The notes under the pieces were generated by a model. The model was not told the DNA's origin, searched no databases, and was given only the letters and a program-made list of their open reading frames with translations. Positions 20,311-31,823 of a DNA stretch of 64,000 nucleotides are shown here, one piece after another. Both the position numbers and the translations under genes were made by a program. Each line of letters begins with the position of its first letter. Within the stretch, counting starts at the first letter, position 1. This stretch comes from Streptococcus sp. SK643 (GTDB lineage: Bacteria > Bacillota > Bacilli > Lactobacillales > Streptococcaceae): contig NZ_AJMM01000006.1 of the NCBI RefSeq assembly GCF_000259505.1, positions 1 to 64,000 of the forward strand. Direction: 5' to 3'.

Positions 20311-20371
20311 TTGTAATTTATATTTTTTATTGTATAATCTATTATATCAAAATTTTAGACAATGTGTTTAA
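20311..20371 (+). promoter_or_regulatory. Promoter and putative TetR operator 2 of the YhgE-like gene
   Basis: A -35 ttgtaa (20311-20316) and -10 tataat (20333-20338) are spaced 16 bp apart. The operator ttagacaatgtgtttaa (20355-20371) lies just downstream, between the transcription start and the ATG at 20385, a place where a bound repressor would block elongation. Confidence 0.72.
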
Positions 20372-20384
20372 AAAAAGAGAAACT

Positions 20385-23039
20385 ATGTTTAAAGAATGGA
20401 AAGCAATTTTTAAAAAACCAAACTTTATTATTGTCATGATAGGGATTTCTCTTATTCCCGCTCTGTACAATGTCATATTTTTGTCATCAATGTGGGATCC
20501 ATATGGTCAATTGTCTGACTTACCTGTGGCAGTTGTCAATAATGATAAAGAAGCTTCCTATAATGGTAATAACATGTCTATAGGAAAAGACATGGTGTCT
20601 AATTTAGAGCAAAATAAATCATTGGATTTTCATTTTGTAGATGAAGATGAAGGAAAGGAGGGATTGGAAGATGGCGATTACTATATGGTAGTGACTTTAC
20701 CAAGTGATTTATCTGAAAAAGCAGCTTCTATTTTAACGAATCATCCAGAGCAAATGCAAATCGATTATCAGACTTCAAGTGGTCATAGTTTTATTGCCAG
20801 CAAGATGAGCGATTCTGCGATGACACAGTTAAAACAGAATGTTTCTGCTAATGTAACCGAATCCTATACGAAAGCTTTATTTCAAAAGATGGGTGATTTA
20901 AAATCCGGTTTAACGAAGGCAGCCGATGGAAGTGAACAATTGGCTAACGGGGCCAGTCAGTTAGCTGTAGGAAGTCAGACATTGTCTTCAAATCTTGCTA
21001 CTTTAGCTAGCTCAAGTTTAACCTTTTCGGATGGAACAGATCAATTTACAAAAGGGTTGACAACGTATGTCACAGGAGTAAAGCAACTGAATAGTGGCTT
21101 AGGAACATTTAATGATGGTTTACAGAACTATACAAGTGCGGTTTCACAGGTTGACACAGGACTTAATCAATTATCTTCGAAAACTCCAGAATTAGTTGTA
21201 GGTGTCAACCAGTTAAATACAGGGATGAAGTCATATGCTGGTGGAGTTTCACAACTCAATTCAGGTCTCAGTCAATTTTCGGTTGGTGTCAATGCCTATA
21301 CAAGCGGAGTTGACAAATTATCTGTTGGTACAAACCAACTATCAAGTCAATCAGATACATTGAGAGACGGTATTACTCAATTAAATAAAGGAATAAAAGA
21401 AATATCCACACAATTAAATACTTCATCTCAACAGAAAGAGGATATAACACAGTTAGCAAGCAGTTTAGATGAGTTGAATAAGGCTCTCCAATCAGTTACA
21501 GTTTCAGATAATACTGATCTTAAAAATACAATATCTAATGACTTAACAAATATAACGACTCTTGCTCAAACTATTGTGACTAATAGTCAAGCAGAGCAAG
21601 AGAAAACTCTTACAAATCTTCAAGCAACAGCAACTTATCAATCTCTCACTGAAACTCAGAAAAAAGAATTGACTGAAGCTGTTTCAAATAATTCTAATTC
21701 TACGATAGAGTCAGCAAAAGCAATTTTAACAACGGCAGGAGATTTAAAAGAAAATTTAGGAAGTATAAACCAACCAGTCTCTAATCTTTCTACTTTACAG
21801 ACTAAAGCAAATCAACTTTTACCTATAGCGTCTAGTTCCTTGACATCTATGTCAAGTGGATTTACACAGTTGCAAAATGCTGTAGATAATCAGTTAGTTC
21901 CCGGAAGTCAATCAATTGAAAATGGAGTTAATGCGTATACTAAGGGATTGGATACTATTTCTTTAAGTGTAAATCAACTAAGTGAAAAGAATATAACTTT
22001 AACAACAAGTTTGGATCAATTGGTTTCTGGCTCAACCAAGTTGACAGAAAACTCTTCAAAATTGACAACTGGTTTGGATACTCTAGCTGGGAAAACTCCA
22101 GAATTAGTAACAGGTATTGAAAAACTATCATCTGGTTCTGCTCAATTGAACAATAAGAGTCCAGAGTTAATAGCAGTTCTTACTAAATTACAATTTGGCT
22201 CTGATCAATTAACAGATAAATCAACACAATTACTTTCTGCAGCATCCCAACTAGGAAGTGGCGCTATGAAGATAGCAGATGGTACTGGAAAATTAGCTGA
22301 AGGTGGAGCAACTTTAACTGCTGGTATTGAAAGTTTACAAGTAGGAACTACTGATCTAGGACAAGGCTTAAGAAGTGCTAGCAATCAACTAAAATCAGCA
22401 TCAACAGAATCTAAAAATGCAGAGATTTTGTCAAATCCACTCAATCTTTCAAAAACAGACAATGATCAAGTTCCTGTAAATGGGATTGCTATGGCTCCTT
22501 ATATGATATCAGTCGCTCTCTTTGTCGCTGCATTATCAACAAATATGATTTTTGCTAAATTACCTTCAGGTCGTCATCCTGAAACTCGCTGGGCTTGGTT
22601 CAAATCTCGCTTTGAGATAAATGGAGTTATAGCTGTTTTAGCCGCTGTCTTAGTCTATGGTGGCGTTCATCTTATTGGTCTAACAGCAAATCATGAAATG
22701 AGAACCTTGTTCTTAATTATTATCGCAAGCTTAACATTTATGTCTATGGTAACTGCATTAACAACATGGAATAGCCGTATAGGAGCTTTCTTCTCTCTTA
22801 TTTTGCTATTATTACAGTTAGCATCAAGTGCAGGTACCTATCCACTTGCTTTGACAAATAATTTCTTTAGAGCTATTAATCCGTGGTTACCAATGAGTTA
22901 TTCAGTTTCGGGATTACGACAAACAATCTCTATGACAGGAAATATTCATCATCAAGTCATTTTCCTTGCTGTGATATTAGCCCTATTTACTGGTTTAGGT
23001 ATGCTAGCCTATCGACCTAAGAAAATGGAAGAAGATTAA
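20385..23039 (+). CDS. YhgE/Pip-type membrane protein with repeat-rich extracellular region
   Basis: The protein is about 884 residues from the ATG at 20385; an in-frame GTG at 20364 lies inside the putative operator and is less likely. One N-terminal membrane helix (FIIVMIGISLIPALYNVIFL) precedes a long Ser/Thr/Asn-rich exterior region (about 150-700) of degenerate repeats containing G-x-x-Q-L-x-x-G. Five or so membrane helices follow in the last 190 residues (from about NGIAMAPYMISVAL). This is the YhgE/Pip (phage infection protein) and EsaA-like architecture; relatives serve as phage receptors or type VII secretion parts. No type VII genes are nearby. Control by the divergent TetR gene is inferred. 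Confidence 0.88.
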   Translation: MFKEWKAIFKKPNFIIVMIGISLIPALYNVIFLSSMWDPYGQLSDLPVAVVNNDKEASYNGNNMSIGKDMVSNLEQNKSLDFHFVDEDEGKEGLEDGDYYMVVTLPSDLSEKAASILTNHPEQMQIDYQTSSGHSFIASKMSDSAMTQLKQNVSANVTESYTKALFQKMGDLKSGLTKAADGSEQLANGASQLAVGSQTLSSNLATLASSSLTFSDGTDQFTKGLTTYVTGVKQLNSGLGTFNDGLQNYTSAVSQVDTGLNQLSSKTPELVVGVNQLNTGMKSYAGGVSQLNSGLSQFSVGVNAYTSGVDKLSVGTNQLSSQSDTLRDGITQLNKGIKEISTQLNTSSQQKEDITQLASSLDELNKALQSVTVSDNTDLKNTISNDLTNITTLAQTIVTNSQAEQEKTLTNLQATATYQSLTETQKKELTEAVSNNSNSTIESAKAILTTAGDLKENLGSINQPVSNLSTLQTKANQLLPIASSSLTSMSSGFTQLQNAVDNQLVPGSQSIENGVNAYTKGLDTISLSVNQLSEKNITLTTSLDQLVSGSTKLTENSSKLTTGLDTLAGKTPELVTGIEKLSSGSAQLNNKSPELIAVLTKLQFGSDQLTDKSTQLLSAASQLGSGAMKIADGTGKLAEGGATLTAGIESLQVGTTDLGQGLRSASNQLKSASTESKNAEILSNPLNLSKTDNDQVPVNGIAMAPYMISVALFVAALSTNMIFAKLPSGRHPETRWAWFKSRFEINGVIAVLAAVLVYGGVHLIGLTANHEMRTLFLIIIASLTFMSMVTALTTWNSRIGAFFSLILLLLQLASSAGTYPLALTNNFFRAINPWLPMSYSVSGLRQTISMTGNIHHQVIFLAVILALFTGLGMLAYRPKKMEED

Positions 23040-23040
23040 A

Positions 23041-23070
23041 AAAATCGACCGATTAATTGGTCGATTTTTT
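23041..23070. terminator. Terminator between convergent YhgE-like and YfhO-like genes
   Basis: The hairpin aaaatcgacc/ggtcgatttttt is symmetrical enough to serve both strands. It overlaps the stop codon of the minus-strand gene. Confidence 0.87.
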
Positions 23071-25612
23071 ATGCTTTAGATGACTTTCGTCTGTGATTAT
23101 AGGTTCCAAATAGTAAGAGAGAAGTAAAGGAACAAATTGCTCCAGTAATAAAACCATTGGGAATAAAGGAAAGTGTAATAGTTCCTTTTCCCTTAGGAAC
23201 GTCAACTTTCATAAAACCAGTTTGAGCTTGTTTAATTTCTATTTTCTTACCATCTTGGTAGGCAGACCAGCCTTTATCATAAGGAATGGTGAAGAAAATG
23301 GACGTATCTTGTTTAACATCATATGTAGCAAAGACTTTGTTTTTAGAAGTTGATACTGTGACAGGTTGTTCTTTAATTTTTTGAATTGCCTCGGTGAAAG
23401 TTTTGGTATCTAAACGATAGAAGGCAGGAGATTCAAATGATACCTGTGAATTTCCAGGGAAACTAACATTAATATTGAAAGTTTTTTTCTCTTTTGTATA
23501 GCCTAGATTAAAGAAGGAGAAGACATTATCAGTTGTAAAAGTTTTCTTTTCCCCATTGACAAGGATGTCAACCTTTTTTTGTTTGTCATTAGAAAAGTGA
23601 AGGTTTGTGAAAGAAAGATAAACTTGACTGTTTTCGGGAATCTCAATTTGATACTGGATTGCTGCATCCTCATTTGAAGAACTTGTAACACTAATCAAAT
23701 CATCAGTATTTTCAGTTTTTTCATAAGGTATTGGAGAAAAATAATCAAAATTGACATTAGCAAGCTGATTTAAAAACGAAGCTTGATTATCCAAGGTATG
23801 TTCATTGAACTTGACATCATTGTAAACAGATTGACTAGCAAATGCAATCGGAAGAGAGTATTGATTTTCATATAGGGTAAGGTTATCTTTTTGATAGATA
23901 TCTTGGAAACCATACTTATCAATAGGACTTTCTGAGATATTGTATTGGATGCCAAATAAACTATCAGCCAAAATACTATTATTGACATAACGGAGATTGA
24001 GATTGGTCCCAGAGGATTTAAACCCAAGTTTATCCAAAGTAGAGCTTGCTGAACGATTTCGAACAGATGAAAATTGAGAGATTCCATTGTAGTTGAATTT
24101 CATACTGTCATTTCCTGTCTGAGTTTGTAGTTTTTCAGTACGAGTAAATGAATTTCCAATATATGTTGAGAAAGATTCCATAGATGGGATATCTCGACTA
24201 TATGCATTTCGAGAAGCAAATCCCCATTCCTTAGCAATTCCATCAATTTGAGTTGAAGCATTTAAACTGATTTCAATTATTATAAATAAGGAAAGTAGAA
24301 TTGAAAAAAGCTTCACCGTAATAGTTTTTTTTATGATTGCAAGTAGTAAGAAATAGTAAACCACTAAAAATTCAAGAGTAAGAAATATGTTTAAATCTGT
24401 TAAAAAAGAATAGTATGACTTAAAATATATAGTTGCTAGAAATCCTGTCAAGAAAATCAATAAAGACATTAAAAGATTCCAGAGTTTCAGTTCTTTGAGT
24501 CGGTTTAGAACCTCTGCTGCAGTATAAATCAATAGAGTAGAAAAAATCCAGGCATAGCGATGTAAAAACATATTGGGAGTATGCATCCCTTGCCAAAATA
24601 GATCAATTGCCTCTATGTAAAAACTAGCTATTAAAATAGTAAAGAACATTCCATAAACAAGTTTCACGTGAAACTGAATGGATTTTAATGTAAAAAATAA
24701 GATCGTTAAAATAAAAGGAAGAAGTCCAATAAAAATCATTGGAATTGATCCATATTTTGTTGTATCAAAAGATCCAATAAATTGTTTAGCAAAAACATCA
24801 AGATACCAACTACTATCAGTTTTAAATTTTGTGATAGCTGTTAATTTTTCCCCATTAGTCCGTAAATCTAAGAGAGTAGGAAGAGTCATGATTAAACTAG
24901 CAAATCCAGCTAAAAAGGAAGTTACTACGAAATCAAGAAAGGATAATCTTCGTGTTTTAAAGTCCCAAGAAATTTGACAGAGATACCAGAAAAAGAGAAA
25001 CAATGCCGTCATATAACCAAAATAATAATTTTGGATAAATAAGATTGACAAACTTGTAAAGTATAAAAGACGTTTATTTTCTGTAATTAGTAAGTGTAAA
25101 CCTGTTATGATTAAGGGAATCAATATAAAAACATCTAACCAATTTTTTATCTCCAACTGACTCACAGTGAAACTCATGAGAGCGTAGGAGGTAGATAAAG
25201 CTAGCTTTATAGGTTTTGGGATAGTTTCAAAAATTCTACTTATACTAAAGAAGGTTGACAGACCAATAAAGCCGAATTTGAGGAGAGTTATTAGATATAC
25301 AGCATCTGACATATTGGAAAGATTAAAAACGTAGACTAGTGGTGATAAAAAACTTCCCAAGTAATAACTAGATAGAGCATAAAAATTCAGACCAAGACCA
25401 CTTGTGAAGGTGTAAAACAGGCTACCATTTCCATGTAGGATATTTCGTAAAGCTACATCAAAAATAACGTATTGATGAAAACCATCTCCTAAAAGTGGAG
25501 ATATATCGCTGTTCCAGTAGATACCTTGTGAAAGATATACCCCTACCATTATGATTATAGGAATGAAGAAAGAAAGAAAATAGGTCCAATATTTTTTAAA
25601 AAAAGATTTCAT
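23069..25612 (-). CDS. YfhO-family multi-pass membrane protein
   Basis: The 847-residue protein has about 12-14 membrane helices, then an extracellular region of about 380 residues and a final helix near the C-terminus. The closing segment PYDKGWSAYQDGKKIEIKQAQTGFMKVDVPKGKG is the typical YfhO tail. YfhO-type proteins resemble GT-C glycosyltransferases; in Gram-positives they are linked to glycosylation of teichoic acids. The acceptor here is not evident. A parS-like palindrome lies inside the gene at 24660-24675. Confidence 0.88.
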   Translation of the reverse strand: MKSFFKKYWTYFLSFFIPIIIMVGVYLSQGIYWNSDISPLLGDGFHQYVIFDVALRNILHGNGSLFYTFTSGLGLNFYALSSYYLGSFLSPLVYVFNLSNMSDAVYLITLLKFGFIGLSTFFSISRIFETIPKPIKLALSTSYALMSFTVSQLEIKNWLDVFILIPLIITGLHLLITENKRLLYFTSLSILFIQNYYFGYMTALFLFFWYLCQISWDFKTRRLSFLDFVVTSFLAGFASLIMTLPTLLDLRTNGEKLTAITKFKTDSSWYLDVFAKQFIGSFDTTKYGSIPMIFIGLLPFILTILFFTLKSIQFHVKLVYGMFFTILIASFYIEAIDLFWQGMHTPNMFLHRYAWIFSTLLIYTAAEVLNRLKELKLWNLLMSLLIFLTGFLATIYFKSYYSFLTDLNIFLTLEFLVVYYFLLLAIIKKTITVKLFSILLSLFIIIEISLNASTQIDGIAKEWGFASRNAYSRDIPSMESFSTYIGNSFTRTEKLQTQTGNDSMKFNYNGISQFSSVRNRSASSTLDKLGFKSSGTNLNLRYVNNSILADSLFGIQYNISESPIDKYGFQDIYQKDNLTLYENQYSLPIAFASQSVYNDVKFNEHTLDNQASFLNQLANVNFDYFSPIPYEKTENTDDLISVTSSSNEDAAIQYQIEIPENSQVYLSFTNLHFSNDKQKKVDILVNGEKKTFTTDNVFSFFNLGYTKEKKTFNINVSFPGNSQVSFESPAFYRLDTKTFTEAIQKIKEQPVTVSTSKNKVFATYDVKQDTSIFFTIPYDKGWSAYQDGKKIEIKQAQTGFMKVDVPKGKGTITLSFIPNGFITGAICSFTSLLLFGTYNHRRKSSKA
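24660..24675. promoter_or_regulatory. parS-like ParB binding site within the yfhO-like gene
   Basis: The 16-mer agtttcacgtgaaact contains the perfect 14-base parS core gtttcacgtgaaac and differs from consensus only at the outer base pair. It lies about 10.4 kb from oriC on the opposite side from the tilS site. Confidence 0.85.
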
Positions 25613-25632
25613 GTTACCTCATAAAATGATAG

Positions 25633-25663
25633 AAAACCCAGTTGGGGAATCCAACTGAGTTTT
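25633..25663 (-). terminator. Terminator of the ABC-F gene
   Basis: The inverted repeat aaaacccagttgg/ccaactgagtttt directly follows the ABC-F stop codon on the minus strand, with a T-rich tail. Confidence 0.8.
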
Positions 25664-25673
25664 GAAGCTTTAT

Positions 25674-27296
25674 TTAGTCTTTCCAAAGTTCTTTGACTTT
25701 TGCTTGTACTTCTGCATTTTCTAGGAATTCATCATAGGTCTCATCAATACGATCAATGACTCCATTTTTAGATAAGACAATAATGTGATTTGCCAAAGTT
25801 TGAATGAATTCATGGTCATGACTAGCAAAGATGATGGATTCTTTAAAGTTTTTCAATCCATCGTTCAAGCTTGAGATAGATTCTAAGTCCAAGTGATTGG
25901 TTGGATCATCAAGGACAAGGACATTTGATTTCAAGAGCATGAGTTTTGAAAGCATGACACGTACTTTTTCTCCACCTGACAAGACGTTGACAGGTTTGTT
26001 AACTTCATCTCCAGAGAAAAGCATACGTCCGAGGAAACCACGTAGGAAGGTGTTATCATCTTCTTCTTTACTTGCGAATTGACGCAACCAGTCAAGAATT
26101 GAATCTCCACCTGCAAAATCTGCCGAGTTGTCTTTTGGTAAGTAAGATCTACTTGTAGTAACTCCCCATTTGACAGTACCTTCATAGTCAATATCACCCA
26201 TGATTGCACGAATTAATGCAGTAGTTTGGATGTCATTTTGTCCAATAAGTGCTGTTTTATCACCTGGACGCAAGATAAAGCTGATATTATCTAGAATAGT
26301 CTCACCATCAATTTTGACAGTTAAGTTTTCTACTGTCAAGAGATCATTCCCAATCTCACGCTCTGCTTTAAAGTTGATAAATGGGTATTTACGACTTGAT
26401 GGAACGATTTCTTCAAGTTCAATCTTATCAAGCATTTTTTTACGTGAAGTTGCTTGTTTTGATTTAGAAGCATTGGCAGAGAAGCGAGCAACGAATTCTT
26501 GTAATTGTTTAATCTTTTCTTCTGCTTTAGCATTACGGTCGGCCAGTAATTTAGCAGCAAGTTCTGAGGATTCTTTCCAGAAGTCATAGTTTCCGACATA
26601 GAGTTTGATTTTCCCAAAATCAAGATCGGCCATGTGTGTACATACTTTGTTCAAGAAGTGACGGTCATGGGATACAACAATAACGGTGTTATCAAAATCA
26701 ATCAAGAAGTCTTCTAGCCATGTAATTGATTGGATATCTAAACCATTGGTAGGCTCATCCAATAGAAGAACATCAGGTTTACCGAAAAGTGCTTTGGCAA
26801 GTAGAACTTTAACTTTTTCACCATTTGCTAATTCGCTCATATTTTGGTAATGCAGTTCTTCTGGGATATTTAGGTTTTGAAGTAGTTGAGAGGCTTCACT
26901 TTCTGCTTCCCAACCACCAAGTTCAGCGAATTCTCCTTCAAGTTCAGCAGCGCGAACTCCGTCTTCATCTGAAAAATCTTCCTTCATGTAAATAGCATCT
27001 TTTTCTTTCATGATGCTATAAAGTTTTTCGTTCCCCATGATAACGACATCAATAGCACGTTCTTCTTCATAGTCAAAGTGATTTTGACGAAGAACAGAGA
27101 GACGTTCATCTGGACCAAGAGAAATGTGACCTGTAGTTGGTTCAATATCTCCAGCTAAAATTTTTAAAAAGGTTGATTTTCCAGCACCGTTAGCACCAAT
27201 CAATCCATAAGTATTTCCTTCTGTAAATTTGATGTTGACATCATCAAAAAGTTTGCGGTCACTAAAACGTAGTGAAACATCAGATACTGTAAGCAA
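25674..27296 (-). CDS. ABC-F family ATPase (YkpA/YbiT-like)
   Basis: ABC-F proteins are soluble tandem ATPases that act on the ribosome. The 540-residue protein has two ATPase domains joined by a linker (about 235-320). Domain 1 has a perfect Walker A GANGAGKST, signature ELANGEKVKV and Walker B LLLDEPTNGLD. Domain 2 is atypical: the Walker A position reads GQNDIQTTAL without the lysine, the signature is LSGGEKVRV, and Walker B reads VLDDPTNHLD with Asp in place of the catalytic Glu. This suggests one active and one degenerate ATP site. No membrane segments are seen. Confidence 0.9.
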   Translation of the reverse strand: MLTVSDVSLRFSDRKLFDDVNIKFTEGNTYGLIGANGAGKSTFLKILAGDIEPTTGHISLGPDERLSVLRQNHFDYEEERAIDVVIMGNEKLYSIMKEKDAIYMKEDFSDEDGVRAAELEGEFAELGGWEAESEASQLLQNLNIPEELHYQNMSELANGEKVKVLLAKALFGKPDVLLLDEPTNGLDIQSITWLEDFLIDFDNTVIVVSHDRHFLNKVCTHMADLDFGKIKLYVGNYDFWKESSELAAKLLADRNAKAEEKIKQLQEFVARFSANASKSKQATSRKKMLDKIELEEIVPSSRKYPFINFKAEREIGNDLLTVENLTVKIDGETILDNISFILRPGDKTALIGQNDIQTTALIRAIMGDIDYEGTVKWGVTTSRSYLPKDNSADFAGGDSILDWLRQFASKEEDDNTFLRGFLGRMLFSGDEVNKPVNVLSGGEKVRVMLSKLMLLKSNVLVLDDPTNHLDLESISSLNDGLKNFKESIIFASHDHEFIQTLANHIIVLSKNGVIDRIDETYDEFLENAEVQAKVKELWKD

Positions 27297-27456
27297 TATT
27301 TTTCTCCTATATGTGTTATAGTTTTATTTTACTAGAAAATACAGAAATATTCAAATTTTTATCTGTCAATTTTATGTAAATAAAGTTTACAGATATGTTT
27401 ACAGAAAACTAGTTGCTTAGTTCTAATAATTTTCTGTTATTTCAGTAAAAAAATGC

Positions 27457-27462
27457 TATAAT
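27457..27462 (+). promoter_or_regulatory. Extended -10 of the trpS promoter
   Basis: The sequence tgctataat is an extended -10 (TATAAT at 27457-27462). The leader to the trpS ATG is short, and no T-box leader is present. Confidence 0.7.
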
Positions 27463-27490
27463 TGAAGAGACCATATTGGAGGAAATAAAA

Positions 27491-28516
27491 ATGACTAAAC
27501 CTATTATTTTAACAGGAGACCGTCCGACAGGTAAATTGCATATTGGACATTACGTTGGTAGTCTCAAAAATAGAGTATTGTTACAGAATGAGAATAAGTA
27601 TGACATGTTTGTATTTTTAGCTGACCAACAAGCTTTAACAGATCATGCTAAAGACCCTCAAACTATTGTAGAGTCTATCGGAAATGTTGCTTTGGATTAT
27701 CTTGCTGTTGGATTGGATCCAAGTAAATCAACTATCTTTATTCAAAGTCAAATTCCAGAATTGGCTGAGTTATCTATGTACTACATGAACCTGGTTTCAT
27801 TGGCCCGCTTGGAGCGTAATCCTACTGTAAAAACGGAGATTGCTCAAAAAGGATTTGGAGAAAGTATTCCAACTGGCTTCCTGGTTTATCCAATAGCTCA
27901 AGCTGCTGATATTACTGCTTTTAAGGCTAATTATGTTCCTGTAGGAACAGACCAAAAGCCAATGATTGAACAGACTCGTGAAATTGTTCGTTCTTTTAAT
28001 CATGCTTATAATTGCGATGTATTGGTGGAACCAGAAGGTATCTATCCGGAAAATGAGGGAGCAGGTCGTCTACCTGGCTTAGATGGAAATGCTAAAATGT
28101 CTAAGTCTCTCAATAATGGTATTTATCTAGCTGATGATGCGGATACTTTACGTAAGAAAGTAATGAGCATGTATACAGATCCAAGTCACATTAAAGTTGA
28201 GGATCCAGGAAAAATCGAAGGGAATATGGTTTTCCATTATCTAGATGTTTTTGGTCGCCCTGAAGATGCTAAAGAAATAGCAGATATGAAAGAACATTAT
28301 CAACGAGGAGGTCTTGGTGATGTTAAGACTAAGCGTTATCTACTTGACATTTTAGAAAGAGAACTAGGTCCAATTCGTGAACGCCGTATTGAGTTTGCTA
28401 AGGATATGGGCGAAGTTTATAAGATGCTGCAAAAAGGTAGTCAACATGCACGAGAAGTTGCAGGAAAAACATTATCTGAAGTCAAGGGAGCAATGGGTCT
28501 TCAATATTTTAATTAA
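27491..28516 (+). CDS. trpS: Tryptophanyl-tRNA synthetase
   Basis: TrpS charges tRNA-Trp. The start is placed at ATG 27491, 7 nt after the ribosome binding site ggagg (27479-27483); an upstream in-frame TTG at 27476 would put the RBS inside the gene. This gives 341 residues, normal length. The class I motifs are visible: [10 protein letters not shown] (HIGH) near the N-terminus and AKMSKS near residue 195. Confidence 0.97.
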   Translation: MTKPIILTGDRPTGKLHIGHYVGSLKNRVLLQNENKYDMFVFLADQQALTDHAKDPQTIVESIGNVALDYLAVGLDPSKSTIFIQSQIPELAELSMYYMNLVSLARLERNPTVKTEIAQKGFGESIPTGFLVYPIAQAADITAFKANYVPVGTDQKPMIEQTREIVRSFNHAYNCDVLVEPEGIYPENEGAGRLPGLDGNAKMSKSLNNGIYLADDADTLRKKVMSMYTDPSHIKVEDPGKIEGNMVFHYLDVFGRPEDAKEIADMKEHYQRGGLGDVKTKRYLLDILERELGPIRERRIEFAKDMGEVYKMLQKGSQHAREVAGKTLSEVKGAMGLQYFN

Positions 28517-28529
28517 TTTATATTATAAG

Positions 28530-28565
28530 AAACTATCATTTTCTCAAGATTGGAAAAGATAGTTT
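28530..28565 (+). terminator. Terminator after trpS
   Basis: The hairpin aaactatcattttc/gaaaagatagttt is followed by a T-rich tail. Confidence 0.78.
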
Positions 28566-28583
28566 TTATTTATCCTGTAATAT

Positions 28584-30144
<1,561 letters not shown>

Positions 30145-30153
30145 AAAACAATG

Positions 30154-30185
30154 AAAAGAACTCCCGTGGAAAAAGGAGTTCTTTT
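30154..30185. terminator. Bidirectional terminator between guaB and recF
   Basis: The hairpin aaaagaactcc/ggagttctttt sits between convergent genes. Confidence 0.88.
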
Positions 30186-30200
30186 ACAATGTTGTCAATT

Positions 30201-31292
30201 TTAATTTACAGAAACTTTACCATCCTGAATAGTGAAGATGCTTAGATTTTCTGGTAGATTTTGAAGATGATCTAAGCTTGTTGTTGTAATAAAGGTTTGG
30301 ATTGATTGAGAAATCGTTTCCAATAGTTTTAGTTGTCTAGTATTGTCAAGTTCACTCATGACATCGTCAAGTAATAATATCGGAGATTCTGTAGTAATAC
30401 TTTCCATTAACTCTATTTCTGCTAATTTTATAGAAAGGACGAGACTACGATGTTGGCCTTGACTTCCGAAACTAGCATCCATCTCATTTATATAAAAAGA
30501 AATGTCATCCCGATGAGGACCAACACCAGTGTTCTTTTTAAATAAATCTCTGGACCTACTTTTTTCTAAAGCAATTTTGAAAGATTCTGATAAGTCTTCT
30601 TTGTCAGTTATATTGACAGAAGATTGATAGGATATTGACAACTCTTCAATCTGATTAGAGAGTTCAAAATGTTTTTTACGACCAAATGATTCTAGTTTTT
30701 TTATGAAATCTAAGCGGTGATTCATTACACGACATCCATAATCAATTAGCTGATCATCTAAGACTGAAAGGAAGGTTTCATCTATTTTTTGAGCTGATTT
30801 AAGATAAGTGTTTCTTTGTTTTAGGATGTGGTTATAATTGGTTAAGTCTGATAGATAGATGGGCTTAATTTGTCCAAGCTCCATATCAATGAATTTTCTT
30901 CGAACTGAAGGTGATCCTTTAATTAGTTGTAGATCTTCAGGAGCAAATAAGACAACATTCATGTGTCCGACATAATCTGAAAGGCGTGCCTGTTTTAAAT
31001 GATTAACTTTTGTCACACGGCCTTTTTGTGTTAGTTCGATTTCTAGAGGAATGGATCCAGTTTTTTTCTGAACGAGACCTGAAATATGAAGTTGTTCCTC
31101 ATCAAAATGAATGAGATTTTTATCTGTTCGAGTTCGATGACTACGCGTTAAGGCTAAAAAATAGATAGCCTCTAACATATTTGTTTTCCCTTGTGCATTC
31201 TGACCTAAAAAGACATTTAATTTAGGATTAAAGTCTATTTTTGTATTTTTGTAATTACGAAAAGTTTTGAGAGATAAATTTTGTAGCCACAT
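30201..31292 (-). CDS. recF: DNA repair protein RecF
   Basis: RecF is an SMC-like ATPase that helps load RecA at gaps. The 363-residue protein begins [16 protein letters not shown] and has Walker [19 protein letters not shown]. Signature [19 protein letters not shown] and Walker [13 protein letters not shown] follow. It is preceded with a 2-base gap by the S4-domain gene, the yaaA-recF pair of Firmicutes. Confidence 0.97.
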   Translation of the reverse strand: MWLQNLSLKTFRNYKNTKIDFNPKLNVFLGQNAQGKTNMLEAIYFLALTRSHRTRTDKNLIHFDEEQLHISGLVQKKTGSIPLEIELTQKGRVTKVNHLKQARLSDYVGHMNVVLFAPEDLQLIKGSPSVRRKFIDMELGQIKPIYLSDLTNYNHILKQRNTYLKSAQKIDETFLSVLDDQLIDYGCRVMNHRLDFIKKLESFGRKKHFELSNQIEELSISYQSSVNITDKEDLSESFKIALEKSRSRDLFKKNTGVGPHRDDISFYINEMDASFGSQGQHRSLVLSIKLAEIELMESITTESPILLLDDVMSELDNTRQLKLLETISQSIQTFITTTSLDHLQNLPENLSIFTIQDGKVSVN

Positions 31293-31294
31293 AA

Positions 31295-31663
31295 TTACCT
31301 ACCAGGAAATTGTGGTGCTTGTTTTTTTGGAGTAGATGAAACAGGTTTTGATTTTTTGGGTTTCATTTCTTTATTCATTTCTTTGACAAGTTTAGCGACT
31401 CTCTCTTTTTCAACTTTATCTGTTTCGTATTCCTCTTGTTCTGCAGGACTTGGTTGTGTCAATAGGATGCCAATGTTCATATCAGGTATGTCAATTTGAT
31501 CTCCAATGCGAATTTTTTTTCCTCTCCGGTTTTCCAATTCTCCATTAAAGTATACAGAGTGTTCAGCTAGAAATGCCTTGATAGCTCCTCCGCTATGAGT
31601 AATTCCAAGTTCTTTTAGCAGTGCTTGGAGGGTAATAAATTCTTCAAATAATTTGTATTCCAT
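31295..31663 (-). CDS. yaaA: S4-domain protein YaaA
   Basis: The 122-residue protein has an S4-type RNA-binding motif in its first 70 residues ([24 protein letters not shown]...[10 protein letters not shown]). A basic, Lys/Pro-rich tail follows. Proteins of this type precede recF in Firmicutes. The RNA target is unknown. Confidence 0.88.
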   Translation of the reverse strand: MEYKLFEEFITLQALLKELGITHSGGAIKAFLAEHSVYFNGELENRRGKKIRIGDQIDIPDMNIGILLTQPSPAEQEEYETDKVEKERVAKLVKEMNKEMKPKKSKPVSSTPKKQAPQFPGR

Positions 31664-31790
31664 AATTCACCTCAATCTTTGGTATTATACCATATTTTCC
31701 CAAAAAATAGTGATAGAAATAAAGGAAAAATGTAAGCGATTTTTATTTCAAAAGCGTTACAGAGAATAAGAAAATTTCAGTTTTTCGTGA

Positions 31791-31817
31791 TATAATAGTA
31801 GTCTGTATGTAAGGAGG
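31791..31817 (+). promoter_or_regulatory. -10 and RBS of the M16 peptidase pair
   Basis: TATAAT at 31791-31796 and the ribosome binding site aaggagg (31811-31817) precede the ATG at 31824. Confidence 0.7.
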
Positions 31818-31823
31818 TAAATC

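Noticed and set aside
20364-20384. GTG start for the YhgE-like gene
   Set aside because: It lies within the putative TetR operator and has no ribosome site; the ATG at 20385 is preferred.
27300-27490. Possible T-box leader before trpS
   Set aside because: The promoter -10 is only about 30 bases before the start, leaving no room for a T-box structure.
31731-31765. cre-like sequences (tgtaagcgattttt and aaaagcgttaca) upstream of the M16 pair
   Set aside because: Each deviates at conserved positions of the cre consensus, and no catabolic gene follows.
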